Assembly (NCBI GenBank): GCA_963920765.1
Contig: OY987247.1
Location: forward strand, 9,148,471-9,212,470
Direction of reading: 5' to 3'
Length of the DNA: 64,000 nucleotides
Source of the DNA: Ulota crispa
Taxonomy: Eukaryota; Streptophyta; Bryopsida; Orthotrichales; Orthotrichaceae
The notes under the pieces are model-generated. The model was given only the letters and a program-made list of their open reading frames with translations. It was not told the origin of the DNA and ran no database searches. Below are positions 34,854 through 45,930 of this stretch, piece after piece. The translations under genes were made by a program, and so were the position numbers. Position 1 is the first letter of the stretch; every line of letters starts with the position of its first letter.

Positions 34854-35978
34854 GGGCGATCTCACATTTAAGCGCGGAACAAGAGTGAAGTCAAGGTTCG
34901 GAGGTAACAAGCAACTGAAAATGCAAAGAATTTTGTACAAACAACGTTCGAAAAACAAAATCAAGCAAAGTCGACGTGGCGTCTCCCGCTCCCGCCCTCG
35001 AGCACCCCGCGTTCAGTCATCATCATTCAAATATTTTGGCTCTTCTCAAAATTCCCTGCACAATCGAATTTCAGTTTCCCTCCATCTTTGCCGCCTTCAC
35101 CTTCCAACGTATTACATCCACTCACTCGGCCTATAGAGTACAGAGTATGCATTTGATTTGTCCCCTTCAGGAAGATGAGCGCCCATCATTTGCGTATGCA
35201 TCCCTGTTACTTTATTTCTTAATTTACTATATATTAAATTTTCCCACCAGTGATTTGAGAGGTACGTTTATAATGCAATACATGACATCACAGAACTGTT
35301 CAATGCAGGTATTAGACTTCCAAATCGAAGATTGGAGAGCGTTATTCGTTGGAGCAGCGTTCGGGAAGAAATTTTGATTATTTGTCTTCACCGGTAAAAA
35401 TCCGGCATTTCCCACCTTCAATCGGTTTTTCACTGAATTGCACCGGATATGTTTTATATTTTTACAATAGTGTGCTAAATTATAATTTTTAATATTATTT
35501 GACCAGTTTTAAGTCAGTGGATTCAAGTTCAACCAGCTTTTTTGCAAGTTGAACCGGAAACAATACACACTAATTGCCGGTTCTCCCTGGATATTGCGTT
35601 GGAGATTGAAGCGATTGATATCCAGTGAATTTAACTGTACGCATTTCGAATTCGCGAAGCCTCGCTGCAATTTCACGAAGGAGAAAAGGTGATCGCTAGA
35701 GATTATCAACCACATTTTTTACAAATACATTTCCCTGCTAGTTTTACACACCTCGGCATTGAGTTTGCTCTGAAACTTATGGATTTTAATTATGTGGACA
35801 TCGGAAAATTAATCATATAGAACACAACAACAGCAAGGAGCCAAGAGCTAACTCAGCCAAGGCATGCATTTGTCAAAAGGATTAGAGTTAAATCCTCCTT
35901 ATCCGGGAAAACATTAATTGGATAATCAACTGATTTGAACTACTGGTAGTGTTAATAAGTTAATTAAGGAAGCGAATA
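34854..35978. other. Spacer with a GC-richer patch
   Basis: 34970-35130 is GC-richer and pyrimidine-biased and opens a 133-codon frame to 35377 with no ATG start or recognisable family. The part 35390-35600 resembles a dispersed segment at 39.27-39.56 kb (CCGG-containing blocks and TTCAACCAG). No gene is called. Confidence 0.3.
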
Positions 35979-36432
35979 ACGCCATATTAGGTAAATTGGG
36001 AAAATAAAGGTACCATTTTGTACTCCACCAAATTCAAAAGTATCAAATTCAATTTAAGCCACTAAGATTTTTTCCCTCACAAATTCCTCCTCTTAGGTGA
36101 GGACACATGTACCAAAAAAATGTCAAAGCTCAGTTCAAAAGTCCCAAAATGACCGTTTTGACCATAGGGAGCGTATATAATCCCCGTGATGCTCACGGGG
36201 GAATTACAATGGTTCCTCTGTGAGGTTTGACTTTTTCTTATGTAAATCTTCCCTTAGTCTCAACTTCTTCCGTGTTGAAACTCAAAAAATTCAACATGGA
36301 AAAAGTTGAGACTAAGAGAAGATTTACACAAAAAAAAGTTGAACTTCACAGAGGAACCACTGTAATTCCCCTGTGACCATCAAGGGGAATTTATATACGC
36401 TCCCTGTGGACCCAAATTACTTTATATGGTGT
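35979..36432. repeat. N-family MITE (N4) with nested palindrome Q
   Basis: Ends AACGCCATATTAGGTAAATT and ATATGGTGTT. Flanked by GAAT on both sides, a 4 bp target duplication. The internal conserved core includes GTACCATTTTGTACTCCA and TTCCTCCTCT. A second element (Q) interrupts it near its right end. Confidence 0.8.
36164..36408. repeat. Palindromic MITE Q nested in N4
   Basis: Inverted ends TAGGGAGCGTATATAA and TTATATACGCTCCCT with long matching arms (GGTTCCTCTGTGA and TCACAGAGGAACC). Flanked by GACC on each side (36160-36163 and about 36409-36412), consistent with a 4 bp duplication. N2 and N5 lack it at this position. Confidence 0.8.
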
Positions 36433-37024
36433 TGAATTTGACTTGCATGATGTCGACTAGCACATTACAAGTAGAAGAAGTGTGGTGATCTTTTAAGAAT
36501 GTGAATGGGATCGGGTTAGCTCAATAAGTGGAAGTTCTGGACGCTCGAAGCTTGATAGCCACGAGTGGAAAGTAGGTCCTTCTTAATCAGACACATTTCA
36601 CTTGTGCAGCTGATCTTATGAAGCCTTCGGCAGTAATATGGAAAAGAAGAACTAGTCCGCTGCTGTGTCCCATACCACGATGTCCATATGATTGCATACC
36701 AGCAGGATTTAACATTTAAAAATCAGCAAAAGTAATTTATGTTGCTCTAATCAAATATGGAAAAGTGCAGGTATGAACAAGGCAAGTGAAGCGAACTCCA
36801 GTACAACGAGCTGGATGGTGGTAGCACGGAATAACAAGAACGTCATAGCCAATGATAGTATTATTTTTATCAACAAACCCAGCTGCTCACAAAAATTGAG
36901 CATTCAATTTCAAGTTTCAAAATTCCTAGCTCTAAGTTCTAACTCCAGGTAAGCATGTGCAGATCGAAGATCGGTTCACACACATGCTGCAGAAAAAAGA
37001 AGGAAGCTCCTGACTTTAGACGAC
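36433..37024. other. Spacer with weak tRNA-like text
   Basis: GTTAGCTCAATAAGTGG near 36515 resembles an RNA polymerase III A box, but no cloverleaf or B box was found. No gene called. Confidence 0.35.
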
Positions 37025-37887
37025 TGGCTTCTATCAAAGCTCAGATTAATCGCAATCGATTCATTCTGTCAGACAATATTATGAATCAGCACCATCAGGA
37101 ACCAAGGGCTGCCGCCAATGGTAAACCGTATCCACCGCGCTTAGCCCACCGCACCCTGATGTGATTCACAGCAAACTCTCGTCAATTTTTTTTGTAGGGA
37201 TTTGCATATGAATTCCCTGATATTTCATATGAAATGTTTTAGCAAAGAGAACTCTGCAGAAATGCAATTTACATGCTTTGCAAACTGGAAATTCGAAGCG
37301 AAAGTTGTCCAAGTAACTCTAACTTTCTGTAATGTCCAGGAGCAACACCGCCTTCTTTCCGGGCCAGAGTCAAGAAAGCTGGCATAGTCAAGTCGAAGTG
37401 GTGCCTCGGAGGATCGATTGCACCACCCTCCCGTGGACCCTGGAGGACACAGATTCGTATTGGTGACGGTGATGGTTCGGGACATGCTCCAACACCAATT
37501 CTTGACTGATCGGGAAACCCTAACAGGAGCGCATTCAAGCTGGTAGCAACCTCCGCACCCAGCTCCTCCCTGAAACAATGGCCTGCTCAATCATGGACCC
37601 CATATCCAAGCTTGTAAGTGTTCTGGTACTCGCAAGCACCTGCCTATATGTTCCAGGGAATAATCACAGAATTAAAGTAATAGTCAGAAATGTTCAACTG
37701 CTCACAGAGAAAATGTGAAGAATTCCTGAAATTGACAGAGGGAAATTAACAAAAGTTCAATGGATCCATTGAGAGATCCGTAGTTCGTAGTGTGAGCGCC
37801 CTTGCACTCGTACGGCGCTCCTAGCACCATCGGCAAGCACATTGACATTACCCCAGCATGAGAACGGTAGCGAATTTCATGCTGCAT
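37025..37887 (-). pseudogene. Alpha-expansin pseudogene
   Basis: Broken relative of the intact expansin at 48.72 kb, reading right to left. The signal peptide end MPMVLGAP-type text and TNYGSLNG lie near 37.76-37.83 kb. A roughly 100 bp intervening stretch ending in AG follows where the intact gene has none. Then come GACEYQNTYKLGYG, a frameshift, PLFQGGAGCGGCYQLECAPVR and TNLCPPGSTGGWCN, a second frameshift, and HHFDLTMPAFL to about 37324 (donor GTTAGAG). Exon 2 resumes at 37155 (VRWAKRGG), shifts frame again, runs to about LIHN, and then jumps straight into sequence like the 3' UTR of the intact gene (37025-37062 matches 50080-50115). Most of the C-terminal binding domain is deleted. It cannot make an expansin. 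Confidence 0.9.
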
Positions 37888-37982
37888 GTAACTGCCATCT
37901 TCACTGTATGATGGCGCTCCAAAGTCCGACTCCTGTCAGACATGAGATTGTACCTTAGGAACAAGAACTCGAAGTTTCTACA

Positions 37983-38226
37983 GCGCGTTATTCGTTAAAT
38001 TGGGAAAAACGGAGGTACCATTTTATACTCCACCTTAAACCCAAAAAGTCACCTTAAACCAGATTTGAAGGTATCATATTCAGTCTGAGCCACTACGATT
38101 TTTTCCCTCGCAAATTCCTCCTCTACACGTGTACCAAAAAACGCTGAAGCTCGAATTAAGGTGACCACCTTAATTCTTCAAAAGTCCCAGAATGTACTCT
38201 TTTTCCCAATTTGACGAATAACGTGT
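37983..38226. repeat. N-family MITE (N2)
   Basis: Ends GTTATTCGTTAAATTGGG and CCCAATTTGACGAATAAC. The core shares GTACCATTTTATACTCCACC and TTCCTCCTC with the other N copies. It carries the uninterrupted CACCTTAAACC that is the empty site for the TTAA element inside N3. Confidence 0.8.
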
Positions 38227-38860
38227 TACTACCCAAATGCAGCTCGCAAACATTGGTAGCGTCGTAGCGACAAGGGGGGCTCCCGAGGGATGGGCCGGCA
38301 CCTGCGGAGTGGGTTTAGAAATGACAGCCTTGCAGGACCTCTAATCCTAAGTTGCCCACTGGCCCGTGGCTGCAGAGCGCCATCCGAATGACTCGGAGAA
38401 ACTGAAGGACCCCTTCATTAGCATGCGCCATTAATTCGACTTCCCTCTTTCTTCTCCCGCATAAGCTTCAATTGTCGGGTCGCGAACCGCGGAATTCGAA
38501 AACGGGTGAACGGAAAGAAAGAGCACGTTGAGCGTACGGTGCCGAGAAGACGGGCAAAGTTGTACTAGAAGTACAGTAGTGCCTCTTTAAGATGAACTTT
38601 TATAAGAAAAAACGCTTAGTTAAGATGAAGGAGATGGCTGTCCTTAGTGGTTGGGGAGCTACAAAAGATGTGTTTGATTACAATGAATGCTTTCCTTACA
38701 CAAAATGAATATGCTGTCCGGATATCTTCATCTTATTGGAGCAGCACTGTACTAAGTTACAATGGATGAGATGTGGATTGTTGCTTCGGATGGTTGCCAA
38801 AGCTTGCGGTGCAGAAAAGTGAAGACCATCATGCTGGGGTAGGGTTTTTTTTTGGCGTTA
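38227..38860. other. GC-richer spacer upstream of the expansin pseudogene
   Basis: 38250-38580 has clearly higher GC than its neighbours and may be the old promoter and leader of the minus-strand pseudogene, or a lost gene. No frame or family recognised. Confidence 0.3.
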
Positions 38861-39167
38861 GAGCATCTCCACTAGTGACTCCAACACGTTGAAATTGGAT
38901 GAAATATGCTTAAGCCCCTCTCAAAACCCTCTCCTGACACTACGTCCTGCTGTGTCTGGCACTTCATTCACTATTCATTCACTATTCACCCTAAGTTTAG
39001 TGAGCTTTATTTGTTACTTTCCTTGATAAGTTGTCAATTGATTATTTATGGGGCGTGTTGGAGTGCGAGGCCACCTTTTCAAAGAGCATGGGTGGAGATC
39101 AAGGGGCTTGAGGCCTTGCCAAAACAGATGGAAAAGTTTGAAAGAGCCCGGACCGGTGGAGATGCTT
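38861..39167. repeat. Tourist/Harbinger-like MITE candidate
   Basis: Ends GAGCATCTCCAC and GTGGAGATGCTT, flanked by TTA at 38858-38860 and 39168-39170. GAGCATCTCC termini are common in plant MITEs. The 3 bp TTA duplication suggests PIF/Harbinger. Confidence 0.6.
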
Positions 39168-39170
39168 TTA

Positions 39171-40305
39171 CAATGCCAAATTCCAAGTTTGCAGATTCAA
39201 TTTTAGCAAATGTACTTTGATCCCTCTCAAAATTATCCTTACATCCGTGGGCATGTTGCATTTTATTGTTCATGTAAGGTACCAAAAAAACACCCTGGTC
39301 AGGGTAGTGTTTGGGGAGAAATTTTAGCTTCACGGGTTGTAATCTAGAACTTTCCAATTTCAATTAGATTTTTACTAGCATGCACCGTTTATTTCCTATA
39401 AAATTTCTATGAAAATTTCTATGAAAATTTCTATAAAAAATTTATAGGGTGTTTTTGAAGAAAAATGTCAATTTTTGTATCTAACAGTTTCAAATTTCAA
39501 CCAGTTTTATTGCAATATCAACCGGCTTGAGAATACACTACCCTCCGGTTTTCCCCAAACCCTAGCCAAGGCCACATAGGTTAAAATAGCCAATATATAA
39601 TGGATGAACAGTGAAGAAGTAACTTGTACTTTTTTGAAAGTTGAGAGATCAACAATCACTTTTCTAAGGTTTTCATCTATTGTTATATTAAAAGTAAAAT
39701 CTCCACCATTTTAAAGTAGGAGGTTTGAGATGCTGATTTGTGAATTCTCAAAAACATTAGTTTTGAATAGACTAAAAAAATTTGTATAGAAAATCAAAGA
39801 ATCTACTATTATGCAAAGAAGTAAATTCAGCCACTTATTTTTTACAAAACTCTTGTTGGTGTGACCCGGCCTTGAATCTTCTGTGTGCTTTAGGTTCCCC
39901 AAGGTGTGCTAAAACTATAGCCTCCACTAATCCCTCCCTTGCAAAAGACGAGGTGATAATTTTTATCAAATGTTATCAAGTTGCTCATGCCCCATTCTCA
40001 CTGGGATGTTCACCAGCATTCTAAATACATTTGAGAGACTCATTTCAAACCCATGTTGGTGGACCCATGTCAATGAAGAAGACAAAAAGATTCTTACCTA
40101 AACACGTCCAACTCTCCAATGGGAATGGGCCTTCAATTGAACACTAAATTGGAGTTAGTAACTCTGACCCAAGCACTAACAGGACCAAAGTGTTGGGATG
40201 GTAGAATCACCCACATAAAATAACTCATATGACTAACCCTAGAAAGGATGGCTCTATCGATGATGCCTTGCCTTTGATTAAAACCGAGTGTTGAGGACCA
40301 CTTCC
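39171..40305. other. Spacer with a dispersed segment
   Basis: 39269-39560 (GTGTTTGGGGAGAAATTTTA to GGTTTTCCCCAAACCCT) looks like a further fold-back repeat related to element H and to 35.4-35.6 kb. A short ATGAAAATTTCT tandem lies near 39405-39440. No gene. Confidence 0.4.
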
Positions 40306-40553
40306 TTAACCCCTGGGCGCCCAGCACAAGTTCACTCAAATCCAAACCCTTTGGAACTCATTCTAATCAAACTATCATCTAAATGAGATCCACAAAAATT
40401 GACCGTACCAATTGGCAATGAACATAGGTTTGGAGCTCCATGGAAAATCACACATCCTTTCACCTTACCATTGAAAAAATTATAACAATCAAACTAGGAA
40501 TTTTTTCAAAACCAAGAGGCCATATTTTGGCCCCTTGGGCGCTCAAGGGTTAA
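40306..40553. repeat. TTAA element F
   Basis: Left end TTAACCCCTGGGCGCCCAGC, right end TTGGGCGCTCAAGGGTTAA: 248 bp with TTAA at both sides. The right TTAA is shared with the next element end. Confidence 0.7.
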
Positions 40554-41800
40554 CCCTTTAAGGACCATGCAACCACATTTTGGTCGCTGGAAGTAGTTTT
40601 TGGCATGTAGGTTGAAAGCACTCTTTAATTTGGAACTTGGTCTTGAAGAACGCATGTGATCACAAGAATTTTGCATCCATCTAAAAAAATAACAATGCAA
40701 TCAAGTATATGAGTTGACAAATAATGGTGTTTATACAGCATGGCTTCAAAATAGATATCCATTTTTTGTCAAAGATGGATCAAAACAACAACACAATACA
40801 TCAAGTATGCAAGAGGAATGTCACATTTTAATTGCACAACTCTAAAAAATTTCAAATTGCTTAAGAAATACACTTGTATTGTTTTCCTATATGGTAGTAG
40901 TATAATTGTAGTTTTTGAAGATCTACTAAAATGGTGTTGTCATTTTGGCTTTAAAATTTGTCTTCCAACATTTGAGGCCAATTCTTGATCGTTTTCACCA
41001 ATTGGATTTTCCAAAAAAATTATCGAATTTCTTGTAGAACCGTTTTAGGGTAGCAAAGAAAGTGGGGTTTTTGACCCTTTTTGTCCACTTAGCTACACCT
41101 TGTGATTGCTATTTTTGTCTATTTTGTGTGAAACTAGTCTTATTGTGAAGGTGGGAAACCCAGCTTTCTAGAAATGTAAGGTTCATTTCAATCAAAGCCT
41201 GCGTGAAGCGTTAATATTCAAAACCACACAAGCATGAAATACTAAAGATTTTTAGCATATGGCTCACTCAATCATTATAATATTCCACCTCCAACGGTAG
41301 ATCTAGCTAAAATTTTGGTGATTTAGAATAAAGAAGGTGTTCTTCTCATTTATGCGGTTGGATTCCTGAAAATGGGTCCATATTTGAGTCAATTGCACAT
41401 CTAAGCTTACATCTCAAAACTTTTTGATGGATTTTGTGAAAATGGGTGTGATCATTAGGAAAAATATGGGGCCCCAATAAGGCCCTGAGTTTGGGGGGGT
41501 CCCTAGCCATGGGAACCCTGTTCCCAATAAAATCATGCACAAGTTGAAGTGGCATCATTGATGCCACCTCAGCTTTTTAAATTTTCTTATTAAAAAAAAA
41601 ATCAAAAATCAAAAATCAAAAATCAAAAAAGTTTCTTTTTTTTTTTGAAATTTTTTTGAAATTTTTTTTTTCAGATTTTTTTAATTAATTTTTTCTTACC
41701 TTTTGCTGGGGCTGGTTCCCCACATCGGATACAACCCATATGGAGGGCTAGATTTTTTTTATAAAGGCCTTATGGACCCCTCATATTTTTCCTAATGTCC
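40550..41800. repeat. Possible TTAA element G, one end only
   Basis: Begins TTAACCCTTTAAGGACCATG. The next TTAA at 41801 belongs to element A2, and no inverse copy of the left end precedes it. The region holds short CAAAAAT tandem repeats near 41598-41630 and no gene. Confidence 0.4.
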
Positions 41801-43881
41801 TTAACCCCTAAAGGACCATTGTCCCTTTGGGAGACAAATGGGATTTTGGGCAGGTACCTACGACCTCAATTTTTGTCTTAACTTTTTGAAACCTTTTTTT
41901 TGAAGATAGAAAAACACATTAGCTTTTGGAAAATATAATTTTAATTTCAATTGATGCCAAGGAGCAAAAGTTATGCCCAAATAAGTACAAATTTGGGGAG
42001 TCCGGGCAGAATTTTTTTTTTACAAAAACTTAGAATATTTTTTTAAATATTTTTTTCCTAGAGATTGTATCTTTGTCTACATTTGAAGCTTTGATTCATT
42101 CCATTTGGACTATTTATGAGAAAGTTATGGACAATCTTGTTTATTGGACACTTCAAGCATCTTCTTGAAAAAATAACTTATAAACTTCATTTGTGAATGC
42201 AAGTTAAACATTTTTCCAAAACAAACTGTTGAAGAGGGTGAAGTTTGCTTTCTAAAACAATCTCACCATTGGGATTATTGCATTTCAATTCTATTGCAAG
42301 GTTATTAGCAATTTAAGTTTTTTTTCAATCTCATACCTTCTTCTACCTAATATTTTTTTTAAAGAATGAAAATTAAGTAGTTTTTATTTTTATTTTTTTC
42401 CCAAGATTCCCAACTCAACTCCCCACAGCAAAAAAATAAGGGAAAATATCAAAAGTAGGCTTGACAATTGGCCGTATTTTGAAAACAGTCTTGACAATTC
42501 AGAAATATCAAAAATAGGCCTCATCCAAGACGTAGTTTTTGCGGTTGATTTCATTAAATTCCCAAATCAGTCGGTCAATTTCTTTATTTTCTCTATATCC
42601 TATTATAAGTATTGAAAACTTAGATCTTCAACCGGCTTTTCAGCAAATGTGTACAAATTGCAAACACTTTTTTTCATTTCAACCGGCTATTTCAACTGGC
42701 TAGCTTTGAACTAGTTGTTGGTTCTTGTCGAACTGCCTCATCATGTATAAAAAGCAGGCCTTGCAACTAAGGTGACCAAAATTTTGTGCTTGTTCATACA
42801 TGGGAATTGATATGAGCACATCTGGGGTTTGATATATGCACACAAGGAGAGGGGTAAATTTTAGATATTTATTATTAAAAAGTTGAATTTGGAAAGTTCA
42901 AATTTAGATTTGGATTTAGAGACCTTGATTTAGTCTAGAACCACAATGGAGTTATGGAGGTTACAACTAAACTATGTCCAATGGAAAAGCTTAGCTAGGG
43001 GGCAAATTATTACTTTTGCCCATGTTTGTAAAAAAAGTTAAGCTTTTCCATTGAGCGCATTTCAATTGTAACCTCCATTGTGGTTCTAGACTAAATCAAG
43101 GTCTCTAAATCCAAATCTAAATTTGAACTTTCCAAATTCAACTTTTTAATGGTAAATATCTAAAATTTACCCCTCTCCTTGTGTGCATATATCAAACCCC
43201 GGATGTGCTCATATCAATTCCCATGTATGAACAAGCACAAAATTTTGGTCACCTTAGTTGCAAGGCCTACTTTTTATACATGATGAGGCAGTTTGACAAG
43301 AACCAACAACTAGTTCAAAGCTAGCCAGTTGAAATAGCCGGTTGAAATGAAAAAAAGTGTTTGCAATTTGTACACATTTGCTGAAAAGCCGGTTGAAGAT
43401 CTAAGTTTTCAATACTTATAATAGGATATAGAGAAAATAAAGAAATTGACCGACTGATTTGGGAATTTAATGAAATCAACCGCAAAAACTACGTCTTGGA
43501 TGAGGCCTATTTTTGATATTTCTGAATTGTCAAGACTGTTTTCAAAATACGGCCAATTGTCAGGCCTACTTTCAATATTTTCCCAAAAAAATAACCTCAA
43601 AACTCTATGGTGCAAAAGTTCTAAGTTAAAAAAGTTTAAAGATAAATAATCTAGTCATGCAAGGTGCAAAAAAACTTATTTTTTACACTTTAAATGCAAA
43701 TTTCTTCCAATTTGTGCAGTCAAAGTTCTTGAGTTTTGAATGACACGTTCTTACACTAGTTTAGTACAAGATCCTACGGTTAGATATGCAAAAAGACTAA
43801 TTTTCAAACTTCTTTTGCCATAGAAGTGGTAATCTTGAGTGTCTTTTGACAAAATAATGGCCATGGTCCTTTAGGGGTTAA
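41801..43881. repeat. Family A TTAA element (A2), interrupted
   Basis: Ends TTAACCCCTAAAGGACC and GGTCCTTTAGGGGTTAA. Collinear with 2232-3177 on both sides of the M1 insertion. The hairpin TTGTCCCTTTGGGAGACAA lies just inside the left end. Confidence 0.9.
42440..43584. repeat. Long palindromic Mutator-like MITE M1
   Basis: Ends GGGAAAATATCAAAAGTAGG and its inverse ending ATATTTTCCC. Arms of about 550 bp are near-perfect inverted repeats around a short centre near 42990-43035. Flanked by AAAAAAATAA at 42430-42439 and 43585-43594, a 10 bp duplication. The paralogous site near 2860-2880 has one copy and no insert. Confidence 0.92.
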
Positions 43882-43889
43882 AGGGTTAA

Positions 43890-45048
43890 GGAACCAGCTG
43901 GTGCAGAGTGAAGTACAACTCTTTCTTGCATGTGAGCTTCAAGGTCTCACACCATCACACTACCTTAGTCATCGTAAGTTTTGAAAACTATCCAATGCTT
44001 CCACAATTTCGAAATGGGTCCTTGAATTGTGACTCATTGTAGAAATTGATGAGATGGCTTTTGATGTCATATTGTAGACTTGAAGTTACGTATTGTGCCA
44101 ATAATGACAAAAACAACAATAGAAAACAAGGCAAAGAATGACACACATTTTAACAATCGTAGTGCCCACTCCATTTAGATTCAGAGAATGACCTGACTCT
44201 TTAAAATTCTCAAAGTATTAGGGGCTTTTAGAATTTTGCAAAAATCAACAAATGGCAACTACAGTACACACAGTACATACAGTACATACCAAAAAAGGAG
44301 ATTTTGTCATGACATGATGTATGATCAAATGTTATAATCTCCCATCTCCCACGGATCACAATCAATTGTACCCAAATTTTATAAATTTATTTTTCAATCA
44401 GATGTCCCACTATGTCAGGTCTCTTTAGTTTATGTTTTCTAAAAATAAATGCACAAATTAACAAATGAACCCTTTATGATGTGCACAAATTAAGTTCATT
44501 GGTTCCTTATTATATAAAAAAATTGCACTTGGCATATGCCACGTGGTCACTATGCAACTTTTGTGGTGGCAAGGCCACCATTTTCCTTAGCATGACTAGA
44601 GTTGAATCCGACTTCTCTATTCTTAAACTCTCAAAAAATGAGCTTTATAGATTGTTGGCTAACCTTTCACTTGAGAAGGTGTTAAAGTGCAAGCAATTTC
44701 ATGCTTTGTCACATTTAATATGATATCAAACATGCAAATAAAAAAAAATATGTTTGTTAATTTATGACAATACACAAATTAACTTTCATGATGTGCATAA
44801 ATTAGGCTAATTTGTTAATTTACAAAAAAACGTAAATTAAAGAAGCCTGCACTATGTTCAAACGTTGCCTTTTGTGGATCATCCAAATGATTAAGATACA
44901 ATGTATCAAAGTTTTAGGTCTCCCTAAATTTTAATTTTGGTGAAAACAGCTTGGGGGCTTAGGAATTAACTGCTTGTTCTAGATTATCAGGTATTTTTAA
45001 CAGAATATCACTCCCCTACAGAAAGAGGCAACGGATATCCATTTCCCA
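43890..45048. other. Spacer without gene
   Basis: A second TTAA-type motif, AGGGTTAAGG, is at 43883-43892. Short ACAGTACATAC repeats lie near 44262-44290. No gene recognised. Confidence 0.4.
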
Positions 45049-45930
45049 TTGAAAAAAGGGAAAATATTGAAAATAGGCCTGACAATCAGCCGTATTTTGA
45101 AAACAAGCTTGACAATTCAAAAATATCAAAAATAGGCTTCATCTAGGACTTGAGTTTTTGCTGTTGATTTCCTTCAATTCCCAAACTGGTTTATCAAGGA
45201 ACTTTTTCCGTTATTTTCTCTATTCCATACTATAAATATTGAAAAATTAGATTCTCAACCGACTTTTCAGCCATTGTTTACAAATTGCAAACAGTTCTTT
45301 CTCATTTCAACTAGCTAGCTTTGAACTAGTTGTTGGTTCTTTCCGGACAACCTCATCATATATAAAAAATAGGCCTTGCAACTAAGGTGATAAAAAAAAT
45401 TGCATGTTTGTCTATGGAAATTGATATGAGCACACCCAGGGTTTTATTTATGCACATAAGGACAGGGGTAAATTTTAGATATTTACCATCACCAAGCTAA
45501 ATTGGAAATTTCAAAATTATATTTGGATTTAGAAACCTTGATTTAGATTAGAACCACAATGGAGTTTATAATTGAACTATGCCCAATGGAAAAGCTCAAC
45601 TTTTTTTACAAGCAAGGGTATAAGTAATAATTTGGCCCCTAGCTAAGCTTTTCCATTGAGCATAGTTCAATTGTACCCTCCATTGTGGTTCTAATCTAAA
45701 TCACAATCTCTAAATCCAAGTATAATTTTGAAATTTCCAATTTAGCTTGGTGATGGTAAATATCTAAAATTTACCCCTCTTGGTGTGCATAAATTGAACA
45801 CCCTAGGTGTGCTCATATCAGTTCCCATAAACAAACATGCAAATTTTTTTGATCACCTTAGTTGCAAGGCCTACTTTTTATATATGATGAGGCAGTCTAG
45901 GAAGAACGGATAGCTAGTTCAAAGCTAGCA

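Noticed and set aside
34976..35377. 133-codon open frame
   Set aside because: It starts only at GTG, has no recognisable domain or splice context, and lies next to repeat DNA.
36510..36590. tRNA or SINE-like text (GTTAGCTCAATAAGTGG)
   Set aside because: It resembles an A box only. No B box, cloverleaf or 3' tail was found.
36955..37164. Plus-strand open frame opposite the expansin pseudogene
   Set aside because: It is the antisense shadow of pseudogene exon 2 and its 3' UTR remnant.
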